Origin: Achatina immaculata | Taxonomy: Eukaryota; Mollusca; Gastropoda; Stylommatophora; Achatinidae | Assembly: GCA_009760885.1 (NCBI GenBank) | Contig: CM019701.1 | Span: 16,187,975-16,251,974 of the forward strand | Direction: 5' to 3' | DNA length: 64,000 nucleotides | Shown: piece after piece, positions 1-10,566 of the stretch | Layout of the letters: every line of letters begins with the position of its first letter | How positions within the stretch are numbered: position 1 is the stretch's first letter | The notes under the pieces: generated by a model | Told to the model about the DNA's origin: nothing | Seen by the model: only the letters and a program-made list of their open reading frames with translations | The model's database searches: none | Translations under genes and position numbers: made by a program

Positions 1-636
1 CACGCGGTCTGCCTCTTTTTCTTTGGCCTCACATGTTTGGGGCCGACGAATGAGCTCCTCGGAGTTGACATCCCTGATGCTCGATTGGTTTCTCTGCGAG
101 TTTCCGTAACGATATCTTTTTTTCCCACCTGGAGTCGCCTCTAGATAAGTCCCAGGATAAGGCTGTTAGCCTTATGTCCAACTCCCGGTACAGGATATGT
201 GACAGATCCAGCGGAATTCCGCTGATTTCTGCATGCCGGCGAGAGCGTTAAAAAAAACGTTCGCCATCTTGCAAGTCACACCTTGCACGTCTTTACTTTA
301 GAATTTCAAAACTGGGTCAGTACATAAAGCTTGGGAGTTTTGTCAAGTAAGTCAACAGAGTTCTCGTGTGCAGTGCTGCAGATCTATTTTTGTCGCTTTG
401 GAGGAGTATGATGTCTGCTGTTTGACCTTGGATTGGTGTGTGGCTCAAGTGTAAGACAGGTTTCTCCGCTTTCCACCACAAAAATAATAATTAAGAATGA
501 GGAGTAACAAAGTTCGGATCTTAGTCTGGAGATAACAAGTTTATCACACCCTGTTATTAACAGGGGCTCTGATGTGTTTATCAGCAGTAGTACTTGCACG
601 AACGAATATAAACAGTGGTACAAATATCCACAGCCA
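1..636. other. No recognisable gene; flank of the 44-bp array
   Basis: I see no supported coding region, RNA gene or known element in this stretch. A 98-codon frame on the minus strand at 384-680 partly runs into the tandem array and shows no domain. Confidence 0.5.
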
Positions 637-1218
637 GACTCATGTAGTATGTAGCATACATAGAACATCACCCTAAACAAGACTCATGTAGTATGTAGCA
701 TACATAGAACATCACCCTAAACAAGACTCATGTAGTATGTAGCATACATAGAACATCACCCTAAACAAGACTCATGTAGTATGTAGCATACATAGAACAT
801 CACCCTAAACAAGACTCATGTAGTATGTAGCATACATAGAACATCACCCTAAACAAGACTCATGTAGTATGTAGCATACATAGAACATCACCCTAAACAA
901 GACTCATGTAGTATGTAGCATACATAGAACATCACCCTAAACAAGACTCATGTAGTATGTAGCATACATAGAACATCACCCTAAACAAGACTATGTAGCA
1001 TACATAGAACATCACCCTAAACAAGACTCATGTAGTATGTAGCATACATAGAACATCACCCTAAACAAGACTCATGTAGTATGTAGCATACATAGAACAT
1101 CACCCTAAACAAGACTCATGTAGTATGTAGCATACATAGAACATCACCCTAAACAAGACTCATGTAGTATGTAGCATACATAGAACATCACCCTAAACAA
1201 GACTCATGTAGTATGTAG
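637..1218. repeat. 44-bp tandem array, about 13 copies
   Basis: The unit starts GACTCATGTAGTATGTAGCA and contains AACATCACCCTAAACAA. Copies are almost identical. The copy near 992 lacks eight bases (GACTATGTAG instead of GACTCATGTAGTATGTAG). Confidence 0.95.
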
Positions 1219-1608
1219 TATCTAGTGTCTGCTCTGCAACAGGAATTCAATAAAAAAATCTAATAAAAACTATGAAATATATGAGAGCTACACCTTTTTT
1301 TCAGCCACTCCAACACTCATCCTTTTCAGCTTCATCTTTTTAACTTCCCGTCTTTTTCCACTCTGTCTCCCTTCATCCAGTCCACTCTCAAGAGTCAATC
1401 GCTTCAGGATCATTGGCATCTCAGCTTCAGCAGGGTAACCAAGCATTGTTGGTACTGACTAAGTTCAATTTTTACTCTGGGTTTTTGGACCACTAACACA
1501 CACTCGCCCTGACCTACCTAGAAGGTCTTTATTCATCCTGATATTGTACTTTGTGTACAAAGATATAAGCTCTAGTAAATCTACTGGCCATCAGTCAAGC
1601 AGACTAAT

Positions 1609-1615
<7 letters not shown>
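1219..1615. other. No recognisable feature
   Basis: Pyrimidine-rich, low-complexity sequence between the 44-bp array and a TA microsatellite. I find no supported reading frame or element. Confidence 0.4.

Positions 1616-1656
<41 letters not shown>
1616..1656. repeat. (TA)n microsatellite at the 5' side of LINE-A copy 1
   Basis: About 20 TA dinucleotides, followed by ATTCTAATTCTTTA. The same fourteen bases follow the TA run at the far side of the LINE copy. Confidence 0.9.
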
Positions 1657-1659
<3 letters not shown>

Positions 1660-1668
1660 TAATTCTTT

Positions 1669-2718
1669 ATGGTTAGGTGTATATATATATATAATATAAA
1701 TTTAAGTCTATATGGAATACCATCTAAAATTGTAAACATCATTAAGGGCTTCTACGATGGATATGTTTGTGCAGTCAAGACAGAAAAAGGGATGAGTGAA
1801 TGGTTCCAGATTGAAACAGGTGTGAAACAAGGATGTATACTGTCTCCTTTACTTTTTGGAATTACAATAGACTTCGTAATGAAAAAATGCTGCACATGTA
1901 ACACAGGTATTGACTGGGTACATGGGACCCAACTAAAAGATCTCGATTTTGCTGATGACATAACTCTTATCAGTAATAATGTGAATTCCATGCAAGAAAA
2001 AACAGATAGCCTGTCTTCAATGGCTAGCAAAATAGGACTTGAAATTAACAAGGACAAAACAAAAATAATGAAAATTCCCCTTAATCAAAATGGAAAAATA
2101 CACATAGAAGGGACAGATATTGAAGAAGTCAGTCAATTTGCATACCTTGGCAGCTACATAGACCAGGATGGTGACACTAGAAAGGAAGTTAAGATTAGAA
2201 TTGCAAAAGCAGCATCAGTCTTCAAGAATCTTGAGAACATATGGAATTCAAAAGTTATAAGCAAAAAAACCAAGTTAACACTAATCAATTCAAATGTAAT
2301 ATCCACCCTCATTTATGCATGCGAAAGCTGGAAAACAATTAAAGAAATAGAAAAGAAATTAGACTCTTTTGAAAACAAATGCCTAAGGAAAATATTCGGC
2401 ATCAAGTGGAACGAATTCAAGAACAATGCAGAGATAAGACAGATGACTGAACAACAACCAGTCTCATGGATGATCAGGAAAAGGAGATGGACATATGTTG
2501 GTCACGTGATGAGAAGAAATGATCAGAGAATCCCAAAACAAGCTATCAAGTGGAACACAACAGGCCGAAGAAAAAGAGGCAGAACGCGTGAAACTCTGAA
2601 GAGGACATTGTTAAGAGAGGCCAAATTAACAGGCATAAAATCCGTTAATGAGGTTGAAAGACTTGCTGAAGACAGGAAAAATTGGCGAATTATTTTGCGA
2701 GCCCTATGTGACGTTTAA
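1669..2718 (+). CDS. LINE-A reverse transcriptase, 5'-truncated open frame (349 codons)
   Basis: The C-terminal two thirds of a non-LTR retrotransposon reverse transcriptase. The first ~13 residues come from the flank. Homology to the other A copies starts at the SLYGIPSKIVNII segment. The GVKQGCILSPLLF block (residues 51-63) is followed by the catalytic FADD at about 94-97. The typical C-terminal region ends in a basic RRW.YVGHV.RR motif. No endonuclease or N-terminal RT domain is present, so this is a dead 5'-truncated copy despite its open frame. Related copies lie at 37440-37805, 38480-40030 and 40725-41405. The clade is not certain; RTE-like is my best guess from the simple-sequence tail. 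Confidence 0.85.
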   Translation: MVRCIYIYNINLSLYGIPSKIVNIIKGFYDGYVCAVKTEKGMSEWFQIETGVKQGCILSPLLFGITIDFVMKKCCTCNTGIDWVHGTQLKDLDFADDITLISNNVNSMQEKTDSLSSMASKIGLEINKDKTKIMKIPLNQNGKIHIEGTDIEEVSQFAYLGSYIDQDGDTRKEVKIRIAKAASVFKNLENIWNSKVISKKTKLTLINSNVISTLIYACESWKTIKEIEKKLDSFENKCLRKIFGIKWNEFKNNAEIRQMTEQQPVSWMIRKRRWTYVGHVMRRNDQRIPKQAIKWNTTGRRKRGRTRETLKRTLLREAKLTGIKSVNEVERLAEDRKNWRIILRALCDV

Positions 2719-2736
2719 CGGCACGGGAAGGATATA

Positions 2737-2780
<44 letters not shown>
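1690..2780 (+). mobile_element. LINE-A copy 1, 5'-truncated, with (TA)n tail
   Basis: Homology with the copy at 38480-40030 begins at TTAAGTCTATATGGAATACC and continues to TTTAACGGCACGGGA, then GATATAAG and a TA run. ATTCTAATTCTTTA stands at 1656-1669 and again at 2779-2792 and looks like a target-site duplication. Confidence 0.8.
2738..2780. repeat. (TA)n microsatellite forming the LINE-A 3' tail
   Basis: Begins directly after GGATATAAG at the LINE 3' end. In the copy at 38480-40030 the same end reads GATATAAGATATATAAG without expansion. Confidence 0.85.
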
Positions 2781-2782
<2 letters not shown>

Positions 2783-2814
2783 TAATTCTTTAGAATATCT
2801 TTAGAATAATAAAA

Positions 2815-4076
2815 TTAATACAGGCAGAAAAGTGAGAAACATCAAACTGAATACAGAACTCAAATGCAGAGAAGCAAAAGAAGTGTAGTTAAATGAACAG
2901 TGAAGACAGACAGAGGACTCTCATAATAAAGACAGCAAAAACATGCACAAACGAATTAGTGAACTCACAGGCAGGAAAACAAAATATACCACAGGATGCC
3001 TGAAATCGAAAGAAGGTAAAATGTTAATGGGAAAGGAAGACATTGTGGACAGGTGGACAGAGTATATCGGTGAGCTGTATGGAGGAGAAAGACCAGAATT
3101 AACACCAGATACTGAAAACTGTGATGGACCACCAATACTTGAAGATGAAATCATAGACGCCATCAAACACATGAAGAAAGGAAAAGCGAATGGACCTGAT
3201 AATATAACAATAGAATAAATAAAGGCACTAGAGGAGACAAGAATAAAAATAATAACCAAGTTACTGAATGACATTAACAACAGTGGTTATATTCCCAGTG
3301 ACCTGATTAAATCCACGTTTATAGCACTACCAAAGAAACCAGGTGCAAAGGAATGTGATGACCACCGGACTATCAGCCTCTCATGTCACATAACGAAGCT
3401 ATTTCTGAGAATAATTATGAGAAGAACAAGGAAAAAGATAAAAATGGAAATAGCAGATGAACAGTTTGGACTTGTTGAAGGAAAGGAAACACACAATGCC
3501 ATTTATGCTTTACGAACACTAACAGAAAGAGCTTTAGAAGTACAGAAAGATCTCTACTTATGCTTCATTGATTACACCAAGCCATTCGACAAGGTGAAAC
3601 ATAATGAAATTATTAAAATGCTTGAAGACATCAATACAGACGGCAAAGACCTGAGAAGTGTAAAACATCTATACTGGCAGCAAGAAGCAGCAATTCGAGT
3701 TGAAAATATAACTGGAAAATATCAACCTATAAAACAAGGGGTGCGACAGGGATGTGTACTGTCTCCATACCTTTTTTCTCTGTACAGAGAGAATATTCTA
3801 AGAACGATCATCACAGAACTAGGCATAAAGATTGGAGGATACAATATTAACAGCCTTCGGTATGCTGACGACACAGTACTGATAGCTGAGAACCAACAAG
3901 ACCTGCAAAATCTCTTGGATAAAGTGGCCAAAGAAAGTGAACAGAAAGGCCTTACTTTGAACATCAAAAAGACAGAGACTATGGTTATATCTAAGAAACA
4001 GAAGCCACCAGCATGCAGTATACAATTAAACGCAACTACTCTAAAGCAGGTGCAGAAATTCAAATACCTTCGACAG
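2815..4076 (+). mobile_element. LINE-D copy 1, cut by a 13-bp array
   Basis: Reverse transcriptase coding remnant in two frames: 2943-3218 (linker and RT finger region with KGKANGPDNITIE, the GPD motif) and 3417 onwards. In-frame stops and frame changes lie near 3216-3417. The second part carries the FIDYTK and [10 protein letters not shown] blocks and the catalytic YADD. Homology to copy 2 stops at about 4070, where the 13-bp array begins. Confidence 0.85.
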
Positions 4077-4094
4077 GGTAGTCCAGGCTGGTAG
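3417..4094 (+). pseudogene. LINE-D reverse transcriptase fragment, truncated by tandem repeat
   Basis: The open frame covers RT blocks from EQFGLVEGKETHNA through [10 protein letters not shown] and on to KQVQKFKYL. The last residues are encoded by the 13-bp array and are not LINE-derived. About 95% of residues match copy 2 by eye. The frame is not a complete gene: it lacks endonuclease, upstream RT and the C-terminal domain. Confidence 0.8.
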
Positions 4095-4316
4095 TCCGGG
4101 CTGGTAGTCCAGACAGGTAGTCCAGGCAGGTAGTCCAGACAGGTAGTCCCGGCAGGTGGTCCGGGCAGGTAGTCCGGGCAGGTAGTCTGGGCAGGTAGTC
4201 CCGGCAGGTAGTCCCGGCAGGTAGTCCGGGCAGGTAGTCCGGGCAGGTAGTCCCGCCAGGTAGTCCGGGCTGGTAGTCCCGGCAGGTATTCCGGGCTGGT
4301 AGTCCGGGCAGGTAGC
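4073..4316. repeat. 13-bp tandem array, about 18 copies
   Basis: Unit GGTAGTCCGGGCA with variants at three positions. Because 13 is not a multiple of three, all three frames on a strand read the same 13-residue cycle, giving spurious proline/threonine-rich frames on the minus strand. Confidence 0.93.
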
Positions 4317-4818
4317 GGTTTCGGCTGAGATCTCACCTAGCACCACAGCTCTCTGCTGTAATAAAAGCCTACGAGCAGGTAAGTGTAACACAGCCTCATT
4401 TGGCCGTGACCACCTGCTTGGAGATGAAAGAGTAAACAGCGGAATTTCTTAATCCCCCCTACAACAAAAGCAAACTTTCTCCAGGAAACACGAAACTCCG
4501 CCGACGGCTTTAATATTATGTTCTGGCATGCAAACTCGAGCACCCGCTGTCCGCTGGTCAGTGCCCACATCAAAGGAGATGCCGCCAAACGGAATAAATG
4601 TTTATTCTCACCTCTTCCATCTAATCAAACAACAGGCATTCGATTTATTCATCCGTGGCTTATCATAACATTTAATAAATGGAATCCAGAAACATGGTGC
4701 TTGAGAAAATAGAGGGAATGATTACGATACAAGGCAAAGACGAATGGCCTGGTGCTTCCCTTACTTCTAGCAGCAAGTATATTCTGTCTGTCACTGTCAC
4801 ACTAGGTTGTCACTTAAT
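4317..4818. other. No recognisable feature
   Basis: Unique-looking sequence between the 13-bp array and the foldback element. I find no supported gene. Confidence 0.4.
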
Positions 4819-5576
4819 GTATAAACTAGGAAGAAAGTAGGAACAGCTTTATTATTTAACGATAACAAACTTGTAACATTTCGGTGCAAGCCTTTATCAA
4901 ACAAAAACAAACAGGACGAAGAATTAGAGAGAAGAGACAAAGTATGGATTACATCAAAATAATGTAAGCGAAATTTTAAAAAAAATGAAAAAAATCAATG
5001 AAAACATGAACGAAAAATAGTAACGGAATGAAAGCTTATCTCAGTTCTTGTAAAGGCACAAAAAGGCTTGTATGTATCCAGGAACATAAGCAGTATGTGG
5101 TCCGTTACCATGGTTATAACGCGCTCGTGCAGAAAGGTGCAAAATAGTGCAAGGTTGAGTGTAGAAAATGTTGCGCATAGAAGGAGCAGAGAAGTATGCA
5201 AAGAACAAGGATGACTGGAGCGTCAATATCCGTGGACGATGCTCTTTAGGGAGTGGAAAGTGATGTTTCATAGTAGATGATGGTAGGGAATGGATAGGGA
5301 CTTGTGATGTTTGATAGTGAATGATGGTAGGGAAGGGATGGTAGTATATTTATGAGAATATGAAACGAATGATCATGGTTGTGGTAGAGGAGTAGCAATT
5401 TTTCCATTTTTTGTTATTTCGCTTACATTAGTTTGATGTAATCCATACTTTGTCTCTTCTCTCTAATTCTTCGTCCTGTTTGTTTGTTTTTGTTTGATAT
5501 AGGCTCGCGCCGAAATGTTACAAGTTTATTATCGTTAAGTAATAAAGTTGTTCCTACTTTCTTCCTAGTTTATACA
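4819..5576. mobile_element. Foldback element with ~158-bp inverted arms (Penelope-LTR-like)
   Basis: Arms at about 4819-4976 and 5417-5576 are inverted copies of each other, sharing GTATAAACTAGGAAGAAAGT at the outer end and GATTACATCA further in. Each arm holds a hammerhead-like core. On the plus strand near 5488 it is TTGATATAGGC, loop TCGC, then GCCGAAATG. Related solo copies lie at 5930-6440 and 50706-51215. Penelope-like elements carry such motifs in their terminal repeats; assignment to that class is inference. Confidence 0.5.
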
Positions 5577-5929
5577 TTTTGGCATCACAGCTTTACCGCA
5601 GTGCTTCGTGTATAGTTATATGCCTATACACTAATTAATTGTAGGTTGTCACTTGAACAGTCCTCACAGGATCAACAGAAATAGACAGGTTCTATCTCAG
5701 GAAATGGCCCTCTTTAACCATCAACAACAATTTTAAAAAAAAGCTTCTTATATCTGTTAAATACAGAGCAAACAAAATATCCTCGATCGACAAGCTCATT
5801 TCTCTGTACATGTCACTGCCGAAAACCACCTTAAGATCACGGTACGATCCGAAAAAAATGCATCGCTTTAGCGTAGTCCCTGAAAGCCAAGTGGGCCAGA
5901 ATTATTTTTCAACACACCAATAATTAATG

Positions 5930-6440
5930 TTATAATTACAAAAGTAAGTATAACATTCCACTCTTCCGCTGTCATAATCCCTCTGCACTAAGCTCCACTC
6001 CCTTCTCACTTGTAACACATAGTTCAGAACCTCCTCACACCATCAGATTACAGCCCCTCTGCCTCAACTATAATCACCTATTCCACCTTCTCCCAGCTAG
6101 ATTGCCATTGTGACCCTCTTTCCACTGTCCCCTCCCCCTTCTCTCCACCTTATTTACGACCCATCTATCACAAGTCTCCATTTAAACATTCTGTACACTC
6201 CACCATGTGCACTTCTGAACACTTTTTACAAGTTACAGCTTCTTACAATTCACAGCTAAGTGGTCCATTCATTTTTTTCCATACCTATATTTGTACGTAG
6301 CTTTCATGTGAAGTTATATTTTATCTTCTCTCTCTATTTCTTCGTCCTGCGTGCTTTTTGTATGATTAAGGTTCACATCGAAACCTCACAACTGTGTACT
6401 CGTTAATAAAGCTGTTCCCACTTTTTTCCCCTAGTTTATA
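5930..6440 (-). mobile_element. Solo copy of the Penelope-LTR-like family
   Basis: Runs antiparallel to 50706-51215. Shared segments include CAATCTAGCTGGGAGAA and GTAATCTGATG on the opposite strand. The distal end has TATGATTAAGG and CGAAACC around a short loop, then AATAAAGCTGTTCCCAC and CTAGTTTATACA. Confidence 0.5.
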
Positions 6441-6485
6441 CATTTTATTCAACACATCCAGTTTGTTGGAAATTGTTTTCATCGA

Positions 6486-6818
6486 TTTAGAAAAAGAAAG
6501 TTTGATGTAAGCTGCCGCTACAAATTTAGAATTAGAGTATGCAGGAAACTCTCAACTGTAGAGAGCGGAACAACAACACAACTCCTTCAGATCATCAGAG
6601 GAAGTACCCCCCCCCCAGACAAGTGTTTCTGCCCTATTAAACTCCTAACACGCTAAGGCGGGTGAGAAACAAAGTTTTGATGAAAGCTGCCATTACAAAT
6701 TTAGAATTAAAAAAAAAAAAAGTCTTGCTGTAAGCTGCCGTTACATATTTAGAATTAGAGAAACAAAGTTTAGATGCTACCTGCCACTACAAATTTAGAT
6801 GCCGTTACAAATTTAGTA
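6486..6818. repeat. Degenerate copies of the 46-bp repeat
   Basis: Scattered monomers with GATGTAAGCTGCCGCTACAA and TTTAGAATTAGAG, the unit of the array at 9177-9464. They are diverged and interrupted by other sequence at about 6541-6665. Confidence 0.75.
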
Positions 6819-6863
6819 ACCAGGTGCAAAGGAATGTGACGACGACCGGATTATCAGCCTCTC

Positions 6864-7832
6864 ATGTCACATAACGAAGCTACTTCTGAGAATCATTATG
6901 AGAAGAACAAGGAAAAAGATAAAAAAATGGAAATAGCAGATGAACAGTTTGGATTTGTTGAAGGAAAGGGAACACACAATGCCATTTATGCTTTACGAAC
7001 ATTAACAGAAAGACCTTTAGAAGTACAGAAAGATCTCTACTTATGCTTCATTGATTACATCAAGGCATTTGACAATGTGAAGCATAATGAAATTATTAAA
7101 ATGCTTGAAGACATCAGTATAGACGGAAAAGACCTGCGGATTGTAAAACATCTATACTGGCAGCAAGAAGCAGCAGTCCGAGTTGAAAATAGAATTGGAA
7201 AATATCAACCTATAAAACAAGGGGTGCGACAAGGATGTGTACTATCTCCAGATCTTTTTTCTCTGTACAGCGAGAATATTCTAAGAACAATCATCACAGA
7301 ACCAGGCATAAAAATTGAAGGATACAATATTAACAACCTTCGGTATGCTGACGACACAGTACTGATAGCTGAGAACCAACAAGACCTGCAAAATCTCTTG
7401 GATAAAGTGGCCAAAGAAAGTGAACAGAAAGGCCTTACTTTGAACATCAAAAAGACAGAGACTATGATTATATCTAAGAAACAGAATCCACCAGCATGCA
7501 GTATTAAATTAAACGGAACTATTCTAAAGCAGGTGCAGAAATTCAAATACCTTGGAGCAGTAATAACTTCAGATGTGAAATGCAGAACAGAAATTAGTAA
7601 CAGAATAGGCCAAGCAAAGACTGCATTTCAGAGAATGAGAAACATATTAGCTAACACATCTTTATCAATGAATGTTAGAAAACGAGTCCTAAAATACTAT
7701 ATTGAACCTATCTTGTTATATGGAAGTGAATCATGGACAATAGGCAAGTCTGCACAAAAATCATTGGAAGCAGCAGAAATGTGGTTTATTAGAAGAATGT
7801 TGCGAATCCTCTGGACAGCAAAAAATAACTAA
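6864..7832 (+). CDS. LINE-D reverse transcriptase, partial open frame (322 codons)
   Basis: Contains the RT palm. A FIDY block (D at about 64) is followed by [10 protein letters not shown] at 120-129 and the catalytic YADD at 161-164. After the palm come [18 protein letters not shown] and the C-terminal region up to [10 protein letters not shown]. The frame then breaks. Here six A follow GGACAGC, against five in the copy at 51284, so one inserted A near 7825 causes the shift. The rest continues at 7843-8121. No endonuclease domain is present. It is a truncated, frameshifted retrotransposon gene, not a host gene. Confidence 0.85.
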   Translation: MSHNEATSENHYEKNKEKDKKMEIADEQFGFVEGKGTHNAIYALRTLTERPLEVQKDLYLCFIDYIKAFDNVKHNEIIKMLEDISIDGKDLRIVKHLYWQQEAAVRVENRIGKYQPIKQGVRQGCVLSPDLFSLYSENILRTIITEPGIKIEGYNINNLRYADDTVLIAENQQDLQNLLDKVAKESEQKGLTLNIKKTETMIISKKQNPPACSIKLNGTILKQVQKFKYLGAVITSDVKCRTEISNRIGQAKTAFQRMRNILANTSLSMNVRKRVLKYYIEPILLYGSESWTIGKSAQKSLEAAEMWFIRRMLRILWTAKNN

Positions 7833-7842
7833 TGAAGAATGT

Positions 7843-8121
7843 ATGAGAAGAGCTAGAGAGACAAAAAACCTTGTCAAAAAGATAAGAGAGAGGCAATGTA
7901 CTTTCATAGGACATGCAATGAGAAGAGGGGGCATTGAAAATATTATAACAACAGGAAAAATAGAAGGAAGAAGATCAAGAGGAAGAGCAAGAGAAATGAT
8001 ACTGGATAGTCTGACGGGATGGTGTGAGAGGAGATCACCAACTGAACTGATGGCCTGCATAAAGGATCGTGTACTCTGGAGAAGCATAATATCCAACGCC
8101 AGTCGGCACGGCACCCGATGA
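7843..8121 (+). pseudogene. LINE-D C-terminal region, shifted frame
   Basis: Continues the preceding frame after the one-base shift: VKKIRERQCTFIGHAMRRGG, RRSRGRAREMILD and the end RHGTR. The same C terminus recurs at 51284-51707 and, decayed, at 58790-59255. Confidence 0.8.
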
Positions 8122-8144
8122 TGATGATGATGACAAATTTAGTA

Positions 8145-8333
8145 TTAGAAAAACAACATTTGGATGTAACCTGCAATATAGCGATATGGGAGGCAATCGT
8201 GCATATATTATTGGGGCCGGGGTGGGGGAGGGGGGAAGTAGCGCCCTTGATTTGAAGGCATCTTTGTATTTCCGGGGGCAAGTCTCCAGAATTTTCTAGA
8301 ACGGTCACGTGATTTTTTGGCTGAGTGAGTTAG
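8145..8333. other. 46-bp repeat remnant and G-rich stretch
   Basis: Starts with a diverged monomer of the 46-bp family (TTAGAAAAACAACATTTGGA), then a G-rich stretch. No gene seen. Confidence 0.4.
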
Positions 8334-8757
8334 TGTTCGCCTGACTGTGGTCCAGTGTGGTTGTGTTCGCCTGACTGTGGTCTAGTGTGGTTGTGTTCGC
8401 CTGACTGTGGTCTAGTGTGGTTGTGTTCGCCTGACTGTGGTCCAGTGTGGTTGTGTTCGCCTGACTGTGGTCTAGTGTGGTTGTGTTCGCCTGACTGTGG
8501 TCCAGTGTGGTTGTGTTCGCCTGACTGTGGTCCAGTGTGGTTGTGTTCGCCTGACTGTGGTCTAGTGTGGTTGTGTTCGCCTGACTGTGGTCTAGTGTGG
8601 TTGTGTTCGCCTGACTGTGGTCTAGTGTGGTTGTGTTCGCCTGACTGTGGTCTAGTGTGGTTGTGTTCGCCTGACTGTGGTCCAGTGTTGTTGTGTTCGC
8701 CTGACTGTGGTCCAGTGTGGTTGTGTTCGCCTGACTGTGGTCCAGTGTGGTTGTGTG
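8334..8757. repeat. 30-bp tandem array, about 14 copies
   Basis: Unit contains GTTCGCCTGACTGTGGTC then C or T, AGTGTGGTTGT. The period is a multiple of three, so long frames stay open on both strands (141 and 148 codons). No start context, unique flank or domain suggests they are genes. Confidence 0.95.
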
Positions 8758-9176
8758 TAGCCGTTGTGGTCAACATCTAGTCTGCTTGGCATTTTCTGCA
8801 GAAGTTTTTTTTTTGGGGGGGGGGGTGGGGGTAGCTAGCATGCATCTTGGTTGAATGTGGCAGGGCAACCTGCCGGCATACCATCATTTTTTTTTTTTTG
8901 CGAGTCATTATTTTCCATTTTCATCCAGTCCATCCATTAAACGTCTCTTAAAAATGTTTAGGCCAGGTTGTTGAGTTGTTGCAAGATGTATTGTGCCAAC
9001 TAATAGTTGTTGTAGAGCTTTGCTTTTGTCTGAGAGCTGAAGAAAGTGTATCTACTTCGGGTTAATTTACGGATGAAAGTTTGGAAGATGTTCAGAATAA
9101 GTTGGACTAATTTGATTTTAGTTTTGGCTGCTGTTAATAGCAACACCGATACCAATTCAGTTTTACTGCATCACCA
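8758..9176. other. No recognisable feature
   Basis: Contains a T run followed by a G run near 8805-8830. No supported gene or element. Confidence 0.35.
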
Positions 9177-9464
9177 CTACAAATTTAGAATTAGAGAAAC
9201 AAAGTTTTGATGTAAGCTGCCGCTACAAATTTAGAATTAGAGAAACAAAGTTTTGATGTAAGCTGCCGCTACAAATTTAGAATTAGAGAAACAAAGTTTT
9301 GATGTAAGCTGCCGCTACAAATTTAGAATTAGAGAAACAAAGTTTTGATGTAAGCTGCCGCTACAAATTTAGAATTAGAGAAACAAAGTTTTGATGTAAG
9401 CTGCCGCTACAAATTTAGAAATAGAGAAACAAAGTTTTGATGTAAGCTGCCGCTACAAATTTAG
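9177..9464. repeat. 46-bp tandem array, about 6 copies
   Basis: Unit contains TACAAATTTAGAATTAGAGA and GATGTAAGCTGCCGC. Monomers are nearly identical, unlike the scattered ones at 6486-6818. Confidence 0.95.
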
Positions 9465-10012
9465 AGAAGCGTTTTTTTTTTTTTTTGCTGTAATAAATTT
9501 CTCCTTCAGCGCAGACCGTTTTGATGAAGCTTAATATTGATTGACAGAACTGAGCTACACACGTTGCTTCACTCCAATCAATTATGTGATACCTTTCAAA
9601 CTTTCACTTATTACCGCACCTTTTTTTTTTCCAAGATTCTATAAAACAAGGCCTACGTTGTCAAGAATGCGAAGATACGAGTTTATATTTCTGCCACTTG
9701 TACTGTATATTTTCTTCATAATTGTAACACGCTACATTGAAAAGTAAGATACAGTATCAAATAATAGTGCTTTTAATTTGGAATATCATTCACGTGATTT
9801 TATTCTGCGATATTTATCACTCATTATAACACTTTTTTTTCCACAATATCCACGGAGGACCAAATCTGTTGTTGTTATTACTGTTTATATACTTTCATAA
9901 CTTTTATAGGTGTGGCAATATATCGCACTTAATGTTTTATTTATCTGCACTATATATGATGACAGTTTATACTGTGCCGTTATTTATTTCGCTGCAGCAT
10001 CTCTCTGATAAA
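9465..10012. other. AT-rich sequence without recognised feature
   Basis: Homopolymer T runs and no supported reading frame. Confidence 0.35.
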
Positions 10013-10566
10013 AGAAGTTTCGGGACCCATCAGACAAGGACCTTTGTCATTTGAAGATCATTGTGAATAATGGCATGTTTACGTTCCTGGGAGATGCCCA
10101 ACTCAGCAGCAATGTACCGCTAAGGTAGTCGTCGATCTGCCATTATCATGTCATGGATTCTGTCAGTGGTTTCATCGGTGGTTACCGTTCTTGATCTTCC
10201 TGGACGGGGATCATCTTCCAGACTCTTCTTTTCATGTTTGAGCTGAGCTGCCCATTTCTTCACTGTGCTGTAAGAAGGGGCACTCTCCCCTAGAGTCTAT
10301 ACCATATCCTCATGGATCTCCTTCGATGATAAGCCCTTGATGCAGAGGTAGCGAATGACTGCTCGATGAGAAATTGTATCCATTTTCTCAATTTCTCCCA
10401 CCCCTTACCACTTCTGTCAGTAGCTTGTAAAAAACAAAATTGGTTGCTGTTAATTTCTTGAAACGTGGTATTTAATCTTACATCAACCTGATCTTCAAAT
10501 GCACCTAATATCAACTGTGTTTCAAGTATTTGTACCTTATGCCAAGAACTTATCAATCACACCTCG
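10013..10566 (-). mobile_element. Mariner-like element, 5' half only
   Basis: Parallel to 57475-58024. The minus strand runs from the terminal repeat (GTGTGATTGATAAGTTCT) through the helix-turn-helix region of the transposase, with the KKWAAQLKHE segment and the SLEDDPRPGRSR-type segment. It is cut at about 10013, before the catalytic domain. The terminal repeat ends at 10566, followed by TA and the 43-bp satellite. Confidence 0.8.

Larger units (their letters stand above)
6819..8132 (+). mobile_element. LINE-D copy 2, 5'-truncated, with target-site duplication and (TGA)n tail
   Basis: The 5' end corresponds to position 3339 of copy 1 (ACCAGGTGCAAAGG). The 3' end is GGCACGGCACCC then four to five GATs. 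ACAAATTTAGTA stands at 6807-6818 and again at 8133-8144. Since most monomers here read TTTAGAAT, the shared TTTAGTA supports a 12-bp target-site duplication inside the 46-bp repeat. Confidence 0.85.

Noticed and set aside
637..1218. CRISPR-like array
   Set aside because: Repeats are head to tail without unique spacers, and the genome is eukaryotic. The same holds for all other arrays here.
3722..4391. Proline/threonine-rich minus-strand frames of up to 204 codons
   Set aside because: They translate the 13-bp array plus the antisense of LINE-D.
5488..5520. Functional hammerhead ribozyme
   Set aside because: The CTGATGA strand is altered at the catalytic G in each copy seen, so only a fossil motif is claimed.
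8330..8780. Two overlapping frames of 141 and 148 codons on opposite strands
   Set aside because: Both are read-outs of the 30-bp tandem array; the frame is open only because the period is a multiple of three.
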